Both the position numbers and the translations under genes were made by a program. Of a stretch of 64,000 nucleotides of DNA, positions 28,962 to 37,512 are shown piece after piece. The DNA comes from a bacterium (GTDB lineage: Bacteria > Zixibacteria > MSB-5A5 > GN15 > FEB-12). The notes below the pieces were generated by a model. The model made no database searches. It was given only the letters and a program-made list of their open reading frames with translations, and had not been told where the DNA came from. The stretch covers positions 1,116,001 to 1,180,000 of the forward strand of contig JADJGQ010000001.1 of NCBI GenBank assembly GCA_016708025.1, in the 5' to 3' direction. Within the stretch, counting starts at the first letter, position 1. Each line of letters begins with the position of its first letter.

Positions 28962-29522
28962 ATGAAACGATCAGACAGAGATATTTGGGCAGACCTCATG
29001 GCCGGGCGATCACAAGCCTGGAACGAGATCGTTGACAAGTATCAGCCGTTGGTCTATGCGGTCGCCACGAGAGCGGGATTATCAATGGCCGACGCGGCGG
29101 ATTGCTTTCAGCAGACGTTTGTGTTGCTCTATCAGAACCGACAAAAGATCTCCGATCCAAGTCGCATTTCAGCCTGGTTAGTGACGACATCGAAACGGGA
29201 GTCGATCCGATTGTCGCGTCAGGCTCGCGCTGTACGTGATTCTTCCGTGATGGCTGAACAGGTCGATGCCTCCCCCCTGGCGGATGAGACTCTCGAACGG
29301 TTGGAGAGTCAGTCGCGGCTGGAGATCGGCCTTGGGCAGCTTGATGACAGGTGTCGGGCACTGCTCAGGGCGCTTTTCTTTTCTCCGGAAGAACTTTCTT
29401 ATGAACAGGTGGCCAAATCGGTCGGTATCGCTTTCAACAGCCTTGGACCGATACGGGGGCGTTGCCTGAATCGCCTCAAGAAGATACTTGAGGAGCAGGA
29501 TCTGGCAGATGTACGAAAATAG
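28962..29522 (+). CDS. ECF-type RNA polymerase sigma factor
   Basis: An alternative sigma factor of about 186 residues. Region 2 is visible as WADLMAGRSQAWNEIVDKY to ADCFQQTFVLLYQN (the polymerase-binding and -10 recognition part). Region 4 is LDDRCRALLRALFF to LGPIRGRCLNRLKKIL (helix-turn-helix for -35 recognition). There is no sigma region 1 or 3. I prefer the ATG at 28962, just before the conserved start of region 2; the open frame extends up to 36 residues further. It is followed after about 50 bases by a zinc anti-sigma-like protein and then a CHAT protease, suggesting regulation by protein binding and perhaps proteolysis. Confidence 0.87.
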   Translation: MKRSDRDIWADLMAGRSQAWNEIVDKYQPLVYAVATRAGLSMADAADCFQQTFVLLYQNRQKISDPSRISAWLVTTSKRESIRLSRQARAVRDSSVMAEQVDASPLADETLERLESQSRLEIGLGQLDDRCRALLRALFFSPEELSYEQVAKSVGIAFNSLGPIRGRCLNRLKKILEEQDLADVRK

Positions 29523-29575
29523 GCTGGAGTTTCTCTGTTGGCCGAAGCCAGAAAGCAACTTGTAGGGAAATGAGT

Positions 29576-30148
29576 ATGGAAAAGCATCCAAGCAGACAGC
29601 AATTGATCTCCGCCGCGCAGACGAAACAACAGACGTTGAACGACCACTTGGCGGTCTGTGACGATTGCCGAACGCTGTTTGAATTATATCGCCAGTTTCC
29701 TGTCACCGGAGAGCTCTCCTTGCAGGATGCACCATCGGGGTGGATCGCCAAGGCGAAGGAAATTGTAGCATCCAGCAATCCGCTGACAAAATTGCATGGA
29801 ATGATCGCGCGGCTGGCGTTTGACTCTTGGTCGCTACCGGCGGCTGTAGGCGTGAGGAGCCAGACGGTTGAACAGGACAGGCGACTCCGATTTGAGATCG
29901 GGCCGTTCTTGTTGGATATCCGGGCGGAGCGCCAGAGTTCGGGGTGGGATTTCACCGCCCAGGTGACCGGCGACCAGCCTCTCGGAGATGGAGTGATCCT
30001 GCGAGTTGATCGACAGGAGATCAAGGCAAATGAACTTGGCTTCTTTCAATGGAGTTCAGGCAAGCCGCCGCGTCATATTAGCGTGAATGCAGGCGATGTA
30101 CGGCTCGAACTTCCGGAGATGACGTGGAAACAGAAGCCACAAAGCTGA
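29576..30148 (+). CDS. Soluble anti-sigma-like protein with HxxxCxxC zinc motif
   Basis: About 190 residues. Near the N-terminus HLAVCDDC (His24, Cys28, Cys31) matches the zinc-binding HxxxCxxC of ZAS/zf-HC2 anti-sigma factors. The C-terminal half (about 90-190) is strand-rich, resembling a beta-sandwich. Unlike classic ZAS proteins there is no transmembrane helix, so it should be cytosolic. Start at 29576 fits AGGGA seven bases upstream; ATG at 29570 is too close to it. The gene lies directly after the sigma gene and overlaps the CHAT gene by 25 bases. Sigma binding is inferred from motif and position. Confidence 0.65.
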   Translation: MEKHPSRQQLISAAQTKQQTLNDHLAVCDDCRTLFELYRQFPVTGELSLQDAPSGWIAKAKEIVASSNPLTKLHGMIARLAFDSWSLPAAVGVRSQTVEQDRRLRFEIGPFLLDIRAERQSSGWDFTAQVTGDQPLGDGVILRVDRQEIKANELGFFQWSSGKPPRHISVNAGDVRLELPEMTWKQKPQS

Positions 30149-32853
30149 GTGCGGCGGTAGATCGCTTTCTGTCCAGCGGAAAACTGAATGGGACTGATCC
30201 GTCTGTTCTGGCCAAGGCGATCGATGATCGGATGCGAATCGAAGCGCAGAAGTCGCTAAAGCAGGCGCTGGTGAGTGCCCGTCGTTTCGCTCGATTCGCG
30301 TCGACCAACCCTTCTCCCCTCCCTTTGACCGGCTATCGGGTCCTCGCTCGTATCACACATATGTCAGCCCGTCATGCAGATGCCGAACAAGCGTATCTGA
30401 AGGCACGCGCCCTTGCCAAAACCGATCCAATGGTCACCGGCAGGATCGACCGGGCGTTGATCGATGTTTACATGTATCTGGGGAATTTTTCCGAATCACG
30501 CAAGCGAGCAAGATCGGCGATTCGCGCATTCGAAAAGGTCAATGCGACAGCTGATGTCGCCATGACCCGTGTCAATCTGGGCAACCTGCTGCATCGACAG
30601 GATAAACATCGCGATGCAGAGCGGATATACGCCCAGGCTCAAGCGTATTTTCAGTCGGCGGGCGATGAGTTGTCGGTAGCCCGCTGTCAGTATAACCGAG
30701 CGAACACACTGGTACAGTTGTTCGATTTTGCGGCGGCAGAACCGTTGTATCGCTCCTCGCGAGATATTTATCTCAAACACTCATTCGAGCTGGATGCGAC
30801 GGACGCCAAGTATGGTCTCGCCTGGTTAGCGATGTTGCGTGGCGAATTCCACGTTGCACTCATAGAATTGGCTGAATGTGAAGCGGCGTACCGGACGGCC
30901 GGGCAACCGAAAGGAACTGCCGTCTGTGAACTTGATAGAGCCGAAGTTTACCTTGGGCTGAATCTGCTGACGGATGCACTGGAAGCATCACGAAGCGCTG
31001 AGGCACAGTTCCGCCGAATGGCGCATCGATATGAGCAGTCCAAAGCGGCGCTGTTTCGGGCGAAAGCGGCATTTGGATTGGGCTTACAGACCGAGGCTGA
31101 ACAGGCAGCCCGGCGTGCAATTAGTGGATTTGAAGCAGACAAGAACGACGGATTTCTGGGCGCGTCTTATCTTGTTCATTCGCAGAACTTGAAAGAGAAG
31201 AAAACTCGTGAGCAAGAACTTGCTCGCGCCCGTGGGAGATTCACCAAGGCGCAACTCCCGCTCTGGCAGGCGGTCTGTGATCTCTACGACGCGGCGGACA
31301 GTCGGCACGCCCGACGCGCTTTTGGCAGACTTTCGAGCAACCGAGCGGTCCGGGAGGTCCCTCACCTGTTTGCTCATTGGCAGACGATGCTTGGGGATGC
31401 CGCAGAGAACGCGGGTGACAGGCAGAACGCCATACGGTGCTGGAAACGGGCAGCGGATCGGCTGGATGCCGTGCGCGCTCAGTTGCCTCCGTTGGAGCTA
31501 AGGAGTCAGTTTGCGACCGGACAGTCTTCGCCTCATCGAAAATTGATCGAGTCAGAGCTTGACCGTTCGGCGGACCGGGCCGCCGCATGGTCAGAACGAT
31601 ACAAAACGGCCGGGGTCTGGGCGCCACTTTCCTCGCTGGGTGCGTCATCGGATCAGCGGAAACGGGCGGAGATGAGCCTGGTGGAACTGGCGGCACAAGT
31701 GGCCGCACTGTCACGCCAGATCGGGGGCGTAGCCGGCGAACGGGGAGAACTTTCAGTAGAGGCTCATCGGAACGTGACGCGACTCCAGAAACAGGTTCGG
31801 CTGGACCTTGCCTCAGCAGAGATCGGCGCGTCGGGATCGGTAGACAGCATTGATCAGATCATGCGTGAAATCAGCGTGGTCTCGAGCAAGTTGCCGATTG
31901 TCCAGTTTCATATGACGGACACGGATGTTGTGGCATTTGTACATCAGTCGGGTAAAACTCGGGTTACCCGGGTGCGAAATGGTCGTTCGCTGTTGGCAGA
32001 GGCGATGCGGCAATGGCGGTTTATCCTCGAGACTGAATTGCTGGCGCAGCATCTCCCCTCTCGTAATCAGATCATGGCCGAGGAGCGGTTTTTTGCACAA
32101 TTGGCGGATCAGTTCTGGAAGCCGCTGGAGATGGAGTCATCGGCCAAGCGACTCCTGCTCCTTCCGGAAGGGGACCTTGCCAATCTCCCCTGGCAGGCGA
32201 TGCAGGTTGACGGATCACCATTGATTGAGCGCCACCACTTTACGCTGGCCCCGAGCCTTAGACATTTCGTCCATGCCTGCAGTATTGCCGTCCGATCGCA
32301 GACAATAGAGTTATTTGAAGGAGCGGTGGCGGACCTTCCAAGTGTTTCCGATGAACTTCGGGGGCTCTCTGAGCGTTCTCCAAACAACAGCCGGGTTCAT
32401 CGGGCGGCGACCCGTGCCGATTGGCCGACCGGGGGCGAAGCCAGGATCTGGCATTATTCCGGTCACGCAAATTTGCGACCGGACAACCCATTTTACTCGT
32501 CTCTTAGTCTGGTGGATGGCCCGATGTTTGCGGCGGATTTCAGGCTTCGGGAGGCGCGAGTCGGGTTGGTGACGTTGGCGGCCTGTCGATCGGGCCAGCA
32601 GGTCGCACTACCAGGCGAGGAATCGACAGGGCTGGTCCGTTCTCTCCTGGAAATGGGGGCCCGGAACGTGATCGCCGGCTATTGGCCGGTATCGGATCGT
32701 TCGACTGCTGTATGGATGAATCGCTTTTACGAACAGTTTTTATCGGGTGAATCGCTGGCCGAATCGGCTCGTGAAGCCGCAATGACGGTGCGCCAGAAGT
32801 TTCCTTCGGCTTACCATTGGGCGGCTTTCGCAATCCACGGCGCGGGAGAATAA
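30124..32853 (+). CDS. TPR-CHAT caspase-like protease
   Basis: A 909-residue cytosolic protein with no signal peptide. The N-terminal two thirds is helical with TPR-type repeats (clear around residues 75-330). The C-terminal third is a CHAT domain, a caspase-fold cysteine protease. The catalytic dyad is visible as His781 in HYSGHA and Cys821 in TLAACRSG, followed by STGLVRSLLEMGARNVIAGYWPV and a final AYHWAAFAIHG. The GTG start at 30124 has GGAG six bases upstream and lies inside the anti-sigma-like gene, so translation is coupled. Known CHAT proteases cut specific partner proteins after a trigger is sensed. Here the neighbouring anti-sigma-like protein is the obvious, untested, substrate. 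Confidence 0.88.
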   Translation: METEATKLSAAVDRFLSSGKLNGTDPSVLAKAIDDRMRIEAQKSLKQALVSARRFARFASTNPSPLPLTGYRVLARITHMSARHADAEQAYLKARALAKTDPMVTGRIDRALIDVYMYLGNFSESRKRARSAIRAFEKVNATADVAMTRVNLGNLLHRQDKHRDAERIYAQAQAYFQSAGDELSVARCQYNRANTLVQLFDFAAAEPLYRSSRDIYLKHSFELDATDAKYGLAWLAMLRGEFHVALIELAECEAAYRTAGQPKGTAVCELDRAEVYLGLNLLTDALEASRSAEAQFRRMAHRYEQSKAALFRAKAAFGLGLQTEAEQAARRAISGFEADKNDGFLGASYLVHSQNLKEKKTREQELARARGRFTKAQLPLWQAVCDLYDAADSRHARRAFGRLSSNRAVREVPHLFAHWQTMLGDAAENAGDRQNAIRCWKRAADRLDAVRAQLPPLELRSQFATGQSSPHRKLIESELDRSADRAAAWSERYKTAGVWAPLSSLGASSDQRKRAEMSLVELAAQVAALSRQIGGVAGERGELSVEAHRNVTRLQKQVRLDLASAEIGASGSVDSIDQIMREISVVSSKLPIVQFHMTDTDVVAFVHQSGKTRVTRVRNGRSLLAEAMRQWRFILETELLAQHLPSRNQIMAEERFFAQLADQFWKPLEMESSAKRLLLLPEGDLANLPWQAMQVDGSPLIERHHFTLAPSLRHFVHACSIAVRSQTIELFEGAVADLPSVSDELRGLSERSPNNSRVHRAATRADWPTGGEARIWHYSGHANLRPDNPFYSSLSLVDGPMFAADFRLREARVGLVTLAACRSGQQVALPGEESTGLVRSLLEMGARNVIAGYWPVSDRSTAVWMNRFYEQFLSGESLAESAREAAMTVRQKFPSAYHWAAFAIHGAGE

Positions 32854-32863
32854 GGGATCAGAT

Positions 32864-34267
32864 ATGATGTACCGAAATCTACGAATAGCGCTCCTGTTGG
32901 CTCTCTTTCTGGCGAGCATGGCGGGTGAATCTCGTGCCGGAACCAGCGGCGACTTTGTCCCCGGTGAAATGGTTTGCCAGGTGACCGCTAATTATACGAT
33001 CGACTCGATCCATGCACAGTACGGGACCACATTTGGTCGGTACCTGAGCCATATCTCCGCCTATTTGCTCTATACGGCTCCGGGGCAGGATGCAGAGAGT
33101 CTGGCGGCGGTGATCGCGCTTGAACCGGAAGTCATTTACTGTGCCGCTAACTACCTTCTCGATGCACCGGAAGCGGTCCAATCGAGCCAGCCGTTCCTTG
33201 ATGCGGTACCTTCGCTCGATCCGCTAACGCAGCCAGCGGCGACCACGTTACGAATTCCCCAGACGCAGGCGATCACTGGTGGTAATGGGGTGAGCGTGGG
33301 GATAATCGATGCCGGGATCGATCCAACCAACCCAGCGCTGACCACACAAGTAACATCCGGGTATGATTATGTAGCAGGTGATTCGATAGCGGTTGATGAG
33401 CCCGGCGGAGTGGCATCGGGGCATGGAACTTTTGTCGCTGGAATTGTCAATTTGGTGGCGCCTGATGCTCAGTTGGTAGCCTACCGTGTTCTCGACACGA
33501 CAGGTCGTGGCAATGGGTTTACGATCGCTGAAGCTTTGCTTGATGCGGTTGAGGCTGGATGTAAAGTAGTCAACCTCAGTATCGTCATGAATGGTAAGCA
33601 TGACGTATTGGATGCGGCGATCGAGTATGCCCGCAACCAGAATGTCATGGTAATCGCGGCGGCGGGGAATGATTCGAGTGAAGTGGAGCTCTTCCCTGCG
33701 TCGGATTCATACGTGCTTTCGGTCGCATCGCTTGATTCAAACGATATGAAGTCCGAATTCTCCAACTACAATAACAAGGTTGATATCGCAGCGCCGGGGC
33801 GACAGATATACGCACCATTTCTGGATTCAGCCTACGCCTGGTGGGATGGAACCAGCTTTGCGGCTCCCTTTGTGGCGGCGACGGCAGCGCTGGTCTATTC
33901 GGTAAACCCGACAGCTACATGGCAGGATGTACGCGACGCGTTGCTATTGACGGCCGTTGATATCGATGGCGTGAATCCACTCTACGCAGGGAAACTTGGA
34001 GCGGGGCGAATCGATCCGCTGGCGGCGGTAGCGTATGCGCAGGGGAACTGTTGCATCGGCGTGACAGGAGATATAGATGGCGCGGGGACAACAGACCTGT
34101 CTGATCTGTCGCGCTTGATCACCCATTTGACGGTGGGCGGGTCTTTCATTACTTGTCCGGCGGAAGCAAACTTGGACGGAGTCGGCGGGGTTGACCTGAC
34201 CGACCTGGCGTTGCTTATCGGGTACATTGTTGGGCAGGATGTCACCTTTGCCCCCTGTCAGCAATAG
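32864..34267 (+). CDS. Secreted subtilisin-like serine protease (S8) with dockerin-like C-terminus
   Basis: A 467-residue exported endopeptidase. Signal peptide about 1-25, then an inhibitor-like propeptide region (about 30-105), then the S8 catalytic domain. The triad is Asp149 in GIIDAGIDP, His187 in GHGTFVAGIV and Ser331 in GTSFAAPFVA; the oxyanion Asn is in AAAGNDSS. The tail (about 395-467) holds two dockerin-like calcium loops, GDIDGAGTTDLSDLSRLI and ANLDGVGGVDLTDLALLI, after a Cys-Cys pair, like the protein encoded at 10451. It starts 10 bases after the CHAT gene with AAGGGA upstream, so it is cotranscribed with the sigma/anti-sigma/CHAT genes. It may be an effector exported under that sigma factor. 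Confidence 0.9.
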   Translation: MMYRNLRIALLLALFLASMAGESRAGTSGDFVPGEMVCQVTANYTIDSIHAQYGTTFGRYLSHISAYLLYTAPGQDAESLAAVIALEPEVIYCAANYLLDAPEAVQSSQPFLDAVPSLDPLTQPAATTLRIPQTQAITGGNGVSVGIIDAGIDPTNPALTTQVTSGYDYVAGDSIAVDEPGGVASGHGTFVAGIVNLVAPDAQLVAYRVLDTTGRGNGFTIAEALLDAVEAGCKVVNLSIVMNGKHDVLDAAIEYARNQNVMVIAAAGNDSSEVELFPASDSYVLSVASLDSNDMKSEFSNYNNKVDIAAPGRQIYAPFLDSAYAWWDGTSFAAPFVAATAALVYSVNPTATWQDVRDALLLTAVDIDGVNPLYAGKLGAGRIDPLAAVAYAQGNCCIGVTGDIDGAGTTDLSDLSRLITHLTVGGSFITCPAEANLDGVGGVDLTDLALLIGYIVGQDVTFAPCQQ

Positions 34268-34300
34268 TAGTTAAGAGAGAAGATCGCTCGTTCCTGTGCG

Positions 34301-34329
34301 GCTGTCGTGAATGCGGCAGCCGTTTTTCA
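34301..34329 (+). terminator. Rho-independent terminator
   Basis: Stem CGGCTGTCG / CGGCAGCCG (with wobble pairs) followed by TTTTT, about 35 bases after the subtilase stop. It closes the sigma-CHAT-subtilase operon. Confidence 0.75.
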
Positions 34330-34473
34330 TGCATAATAGGACTTGCCGGGTTCGGGGTTACCGCTGTACCTTTCCATCCATGCGGTCACTCCGTAGTTCA
34401 TTAGTCGACTGTCTCACACAGACACAATACACCCCGAAAATATTAATCACTTCAGCGTAAGGAAAGAGGCGCT

Positions 34474-35994
34474 ATGCGAACATTCCTCTCGGTATGTCTT
34501 GCCCTGCTGTTGCTCGGTATAACCGTGCAGGCGGCGACCGGCGAGATCCAGCTCGATGTGAAGAAGAAAGTTCTCTCGAACGGCATGCGAATACTGGTAT
34601 TAGAGAATCATGCCGCGCCGGTTTTTTCCACGATCATTCGATTTAACACCGGATCAGTGGATGAAGAACCGGGGATAACCGGTGTGTCGCATTTGCTGGA
34701 ACATATGCTCTTTAAAGGGACCAAAACGATCGGCACCAGCAATTATGCCGCCGAGGTTCCTTTAATGAAGAAGATCGATTCACTAGCAGCGCTGATGAAA
34801 GCAGAGTTGGTGAAGCTGGCCGATCCGCTCAAAGCGACCGACTCTTCAAGGTACTTTGGCTTGAAGAAAGAGATCGCGGAGGTTCAATCGATCCAGAAGC
34901 AGTACGTTATCAAAGACGAACTGTGGGGCGCTTACCTGGCGAGCGGCGGAAGCGGTCTGAATGCATCGACCGGCAATGACGGGACGCAATATTATGTATC
35001 TCTGCCGAAGAATTGCCTTGAGCTGTGGATGTATCTCGAGTCAGATCGTCTTGAGAATCTGGTCCTTCGCGAATTCTACTCCGAACGCGACGTGGTAATG
35101 GAAGAGCGTCGGCTTCGCACGGAAAACGATCCATTCGGCAAACTGGATGAATCGTTGAGCGCGGCAATGTTCTGGGCATCGGGGTATCATTGGCCGGTAG
35201 TCGGCTGGATGAGCGATCTGATGACAGTGAGTCGCGAACAGGTGGAGGAGTATTTCCGCACTCACTATTCCCCCGCCAACGCGGTGGCGGTAGTGGTTGG
35301 CGACGTGAACGCCGAGGAAGTGTTTGCTTTGGCGGACAAGTATTTTTCAAAGGTCCCCTCTCTCCCCGCTCCTCCGCCGGTGGTCAGTCGGGATGCAGAC
35401 CAGTCGGGTGAGCGTCGGGTCGAAGTTGAGATGGATGCCAACCCGCAGGCATTTATCGGATGGAACATTCCGCAGATCGGGCATCCGGATGGCGCGGCAC
35501 TGGAAGCGGTTGCCAGCATACTCTCCGGCGGGCGGACCAGTCGGTTCTATAAAGCGATCCGCGAAAAGAAGTTGGGAAACGCGAATGCGTCGGCCGGAGG
35601 CTCGCGTTTTCCGGGAGCGTTTAATGTCACGATTACGCCGTTCGGCAACCATACCACGGCCGAACTGGAAGAGGCAGTGTATGCCGAGATCGAACGGCTG
35701 AAAACCGAGCCGGTTTCAACCTGGGAACTGGAGAAAATGCGCAATCAGGTAGATGCATCTTTGATCCGCTCAATGGAATCAAACAACGGGCTGGCGTTTC
35801 GCATTGCCAGCAGTGAAAGCATTACCGGCGACTGGCACTATTTCCTGCAGAGTCGTGAGGAATTGAAAAAGGTCACTGCAGAAGATATCATGCGTGTGGC
35901 CAATCAGTACCTGACCAAGTCGAATCGGACAGTCGCTTTTATCACCAAGACCCCGAAAGCCCAGTCTGGCGGACGGCCCGGGAAGCAGAGCTAA
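34474..35994 (+). CDS. Exported M16B zinc protease, catalytic subunit
   Basis: A 506-residue insulinase-family peptidase with a Sec signal (MRTFLSVCLALLLLGITVQA). The inverted zinc motif HLLEH is at residues 73-77. An extra helical insert follows it (about 95-155, KKIDSLAALMKAELVKLADP), and the remote glutamate is probably in DVVMEERRL. Domain 2 ends near STWELEKMRNQVDASL. It pairs with the next gene, which lacks the zinc motif, as in PqqL/PqqF-like and mitochondrial processing peptidase pairs. AAGGAAAGAGG upstream is a good ribosome-binding site. Expected to degrade peptides in the periplasm. Confidence 0.92.
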   Translation: MRTFLSVCLALLLLGITVQAATGEIQLDVKKKVLSNGMRILVLENHAAPVFSTIIRFNTGSVDEEPGITGVSHLLEHMLFKGTKTIGTSNYAAEVPLMKKIDSLAALMKAELVKLADPLKATDSSRYFGLKKEIAEVQSIQKQYVIKDELWGAYLASGGSGLNASTGNDGTQYYVSLPKNCLELWMYLESDRLENLVLREFYSERDVVMEERRLRTENDPFGKLDESLSAAMFWASGYHWPVVGWMSDLMTVSREQVEEYFRTHYSPANAVAVVVGDVNAEEVFALADKYFSKVPSLPAPPPVVSRDADQSGERRVEVEMDANPQAFIGWNIPQIGHPDGAALEAVASILSGGRTSRFYKAIREKKLGNANASAGGSRFPGAFNVTITPFGNHTTAELEEAVYAEIERLKTEPVSTWELEKMRNQVDASLIRSMESNNGLAFRIASSESITGDWHYFLQSREELKKVTAEDIMRVANQYLTKSNRTVAFITKTPKAQSGGRPGKQS

Positions 35995-36006
35995 AAGGAG
36001 CAGAAC

Positions 36007-37458
36007 GTGAAATATATTTACACATTCCTGATGATCCTGCTGCTGGCCTCGGTGGCATTTGGCGAGGGTCCGGTGGCCAAGTCGGAAGGATCCAAGATGA
36101 TCGCCAAACTCACGGGGAAGCAAGGCGATCTTCGAATACCCAAAGTTGGAGTTGATGTCGAGCGAGTGGTTTTGGAGAATGGAATGGTCCTCTATCTGTA
36201 TGAGAATCACCGTTTCCCGGTCCTGAATATCAATACCCTCATTCGATGCGGCAGTGTCTATGATCCAAGCGACAAGGATGGTTTGTCATCGTTGGTCGGG
36301 ACGGTTATGCGGACGGGAGGCACAACCACGATCTCAGGTGACTCGCTCAATATGCTGATGGAATATGCGGGCGGTTCGCTTGAAACGCGCATTATGGACG
36401 AGATGGGTACGGCCAGTCTCAATGTCCTCTCCAAAGATATGGAAATGGGCTTGAAGTTGTGGGCGGATCTGCTTCGCAATCCGGCCTTCCCTGCCGAAAA
36501 GCTGGAGTTGGCCAAAGTTGATATTCGCAACTCGATCAAGCGTCGCAATGACGAGCCTGGATCGGTCACCAACCGATATTTCAATAAGCTGGTTTACGGG
36601 GACCACCCGAACGGGCGAATTCTCGAATGGGCGACGGTCAAGGCGTTGACGACGGACGATCTGATCGCCTACCACAAGAAGTTTTTCGTTCCGAATAATA
36701 TTATCGTGGGGATATCGGGGGACTTCAAGAGAGACGAGCTGATCGCGAAATTGCAGGCGTTGGTCGGTGACTGGCAGAAATCTGCGGCTCTCCCCGCTCC
36801 CCCGCCGGAGGTGACGTTTGCCACCAAGCCGGGCGTATACGAAGTGATCAAGGATATCAACCAGGCAAATATCCGGATCGGTGAATTGGGGATCAAGCGG
36901 GACAACCCTGATCGGTATGCGATCGGAATGATGAACTATATTCTGGGAGGCGGGTCATTCACTTCCCGACTGACTTCGCGGGTCAGATCCGACGAAGGTC
37001 TCGCTTATCGTGCGGGTTCGAGCTTTGATATCGACTCCCGTGACTACGGCGTTTTTGCGGCGTACTGTCAAACCAAGAGTGCGACTGCCTACAAGGCGAC
37101 CAAAATCATCATGGAAGAGATCGCCAAGATTCGGACGGAGGGGGCAAATCAGGATGAGTTGACTGATGCCAAGAATGCGGCGATTAATCGCTTCGTTTTC
37201 AATTTCGACACCAGCGGAAAGATCGTGTCGAACCTGATGTCACTGGAATACAATGGCCTGCCGACTGATTTCTATGACAATTATCAGGCAAACGTCGCCA
37301 AGGTGACGCTTGACGATATCAAGGCGGTGGCGCAGAAGTATCTCAACCCGGATCAACTGACCCTTGTCGTGGTCGGGAAACCGGAGACATTTGACAAGCC
37401 ACTTGACGAATTCGGTAAGGTTGAGACGATCGAATTGGTCGATCCAGTTCTGGAATAA
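36007..37458 (+). CDS. Exported M16 protease, non-catalytic partner subunit
   Basis: A 483-residue M16 homologue with a signal peptide. The position corresponding to HxxEH reads DGLSSLVGTVM, so zinc cannot be bound. The conserved substrate-binding end is kept (GGGSFTSRLTSRVRSDEGLAY). It starts 12 bases after the catalytic subunit with AAAGGAG upstream. It most likely forms a heterodimer supplying part of the substrate chamber. Assignment as the inactive subunit follows from the missing motif. Confidence 0.9.
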   Translation: MKYIYTFLMILLLASVAFGEGPVAKSEGSKMIAKLTGKQGDLRIPKVGVDVERVVLENGMVLYLYENHRFPVLNINTLIRCGSVYDPSDKDGLSSLVGTVMRTGGTTTISGDSLNMLMEYAGGSLETRIMDEMGTASLNVLSKDMEMGLKLWADLLRNPAFPAEKLELAKVDIRNSIKRRNDEPGSVTNRYFNKLVYGDHPNGRILEWATVKALTTDDLIAYHKKFFVPNNIIVGISGDFKRDELIAKLQALVGDWQKSAALPAPPPEVTFATKPGVYEVIKDINQANIRIGELGIKRDNPDRYAIGMMNYILGGGSFTSRLTSRVRSDEGLAYRAGSSFDIDSRDYGVFAAYCQTKSATAYKATKIIMEEIAKIRTEGANQDELTDAKNAAINRFVFNFDTSGKIVSNLMSLEYNGLPTDFYDNYQANVAKVTLDDIKAVAQKYLNPDQLTLVVVGKPETFDKPLDEFGKVETIELVDPVLE

Positions 37459-37484
37459 CCGAATGATGTCGTGATTATTCTTAG

Positions 37485-37512
37485 CCCGCTTTCGATCGAA
37501 GGCGGGTTTTTT
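37485..37512 (+). terminator. Rho-independent terminator
   Basis: Stem CCCGCTTTCG / CGAAGGCGGG followed by TTTTTT, just after the M16 pair. The T-run touches the end of the convergent VanZ-like gene. Confidence 0.85.
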
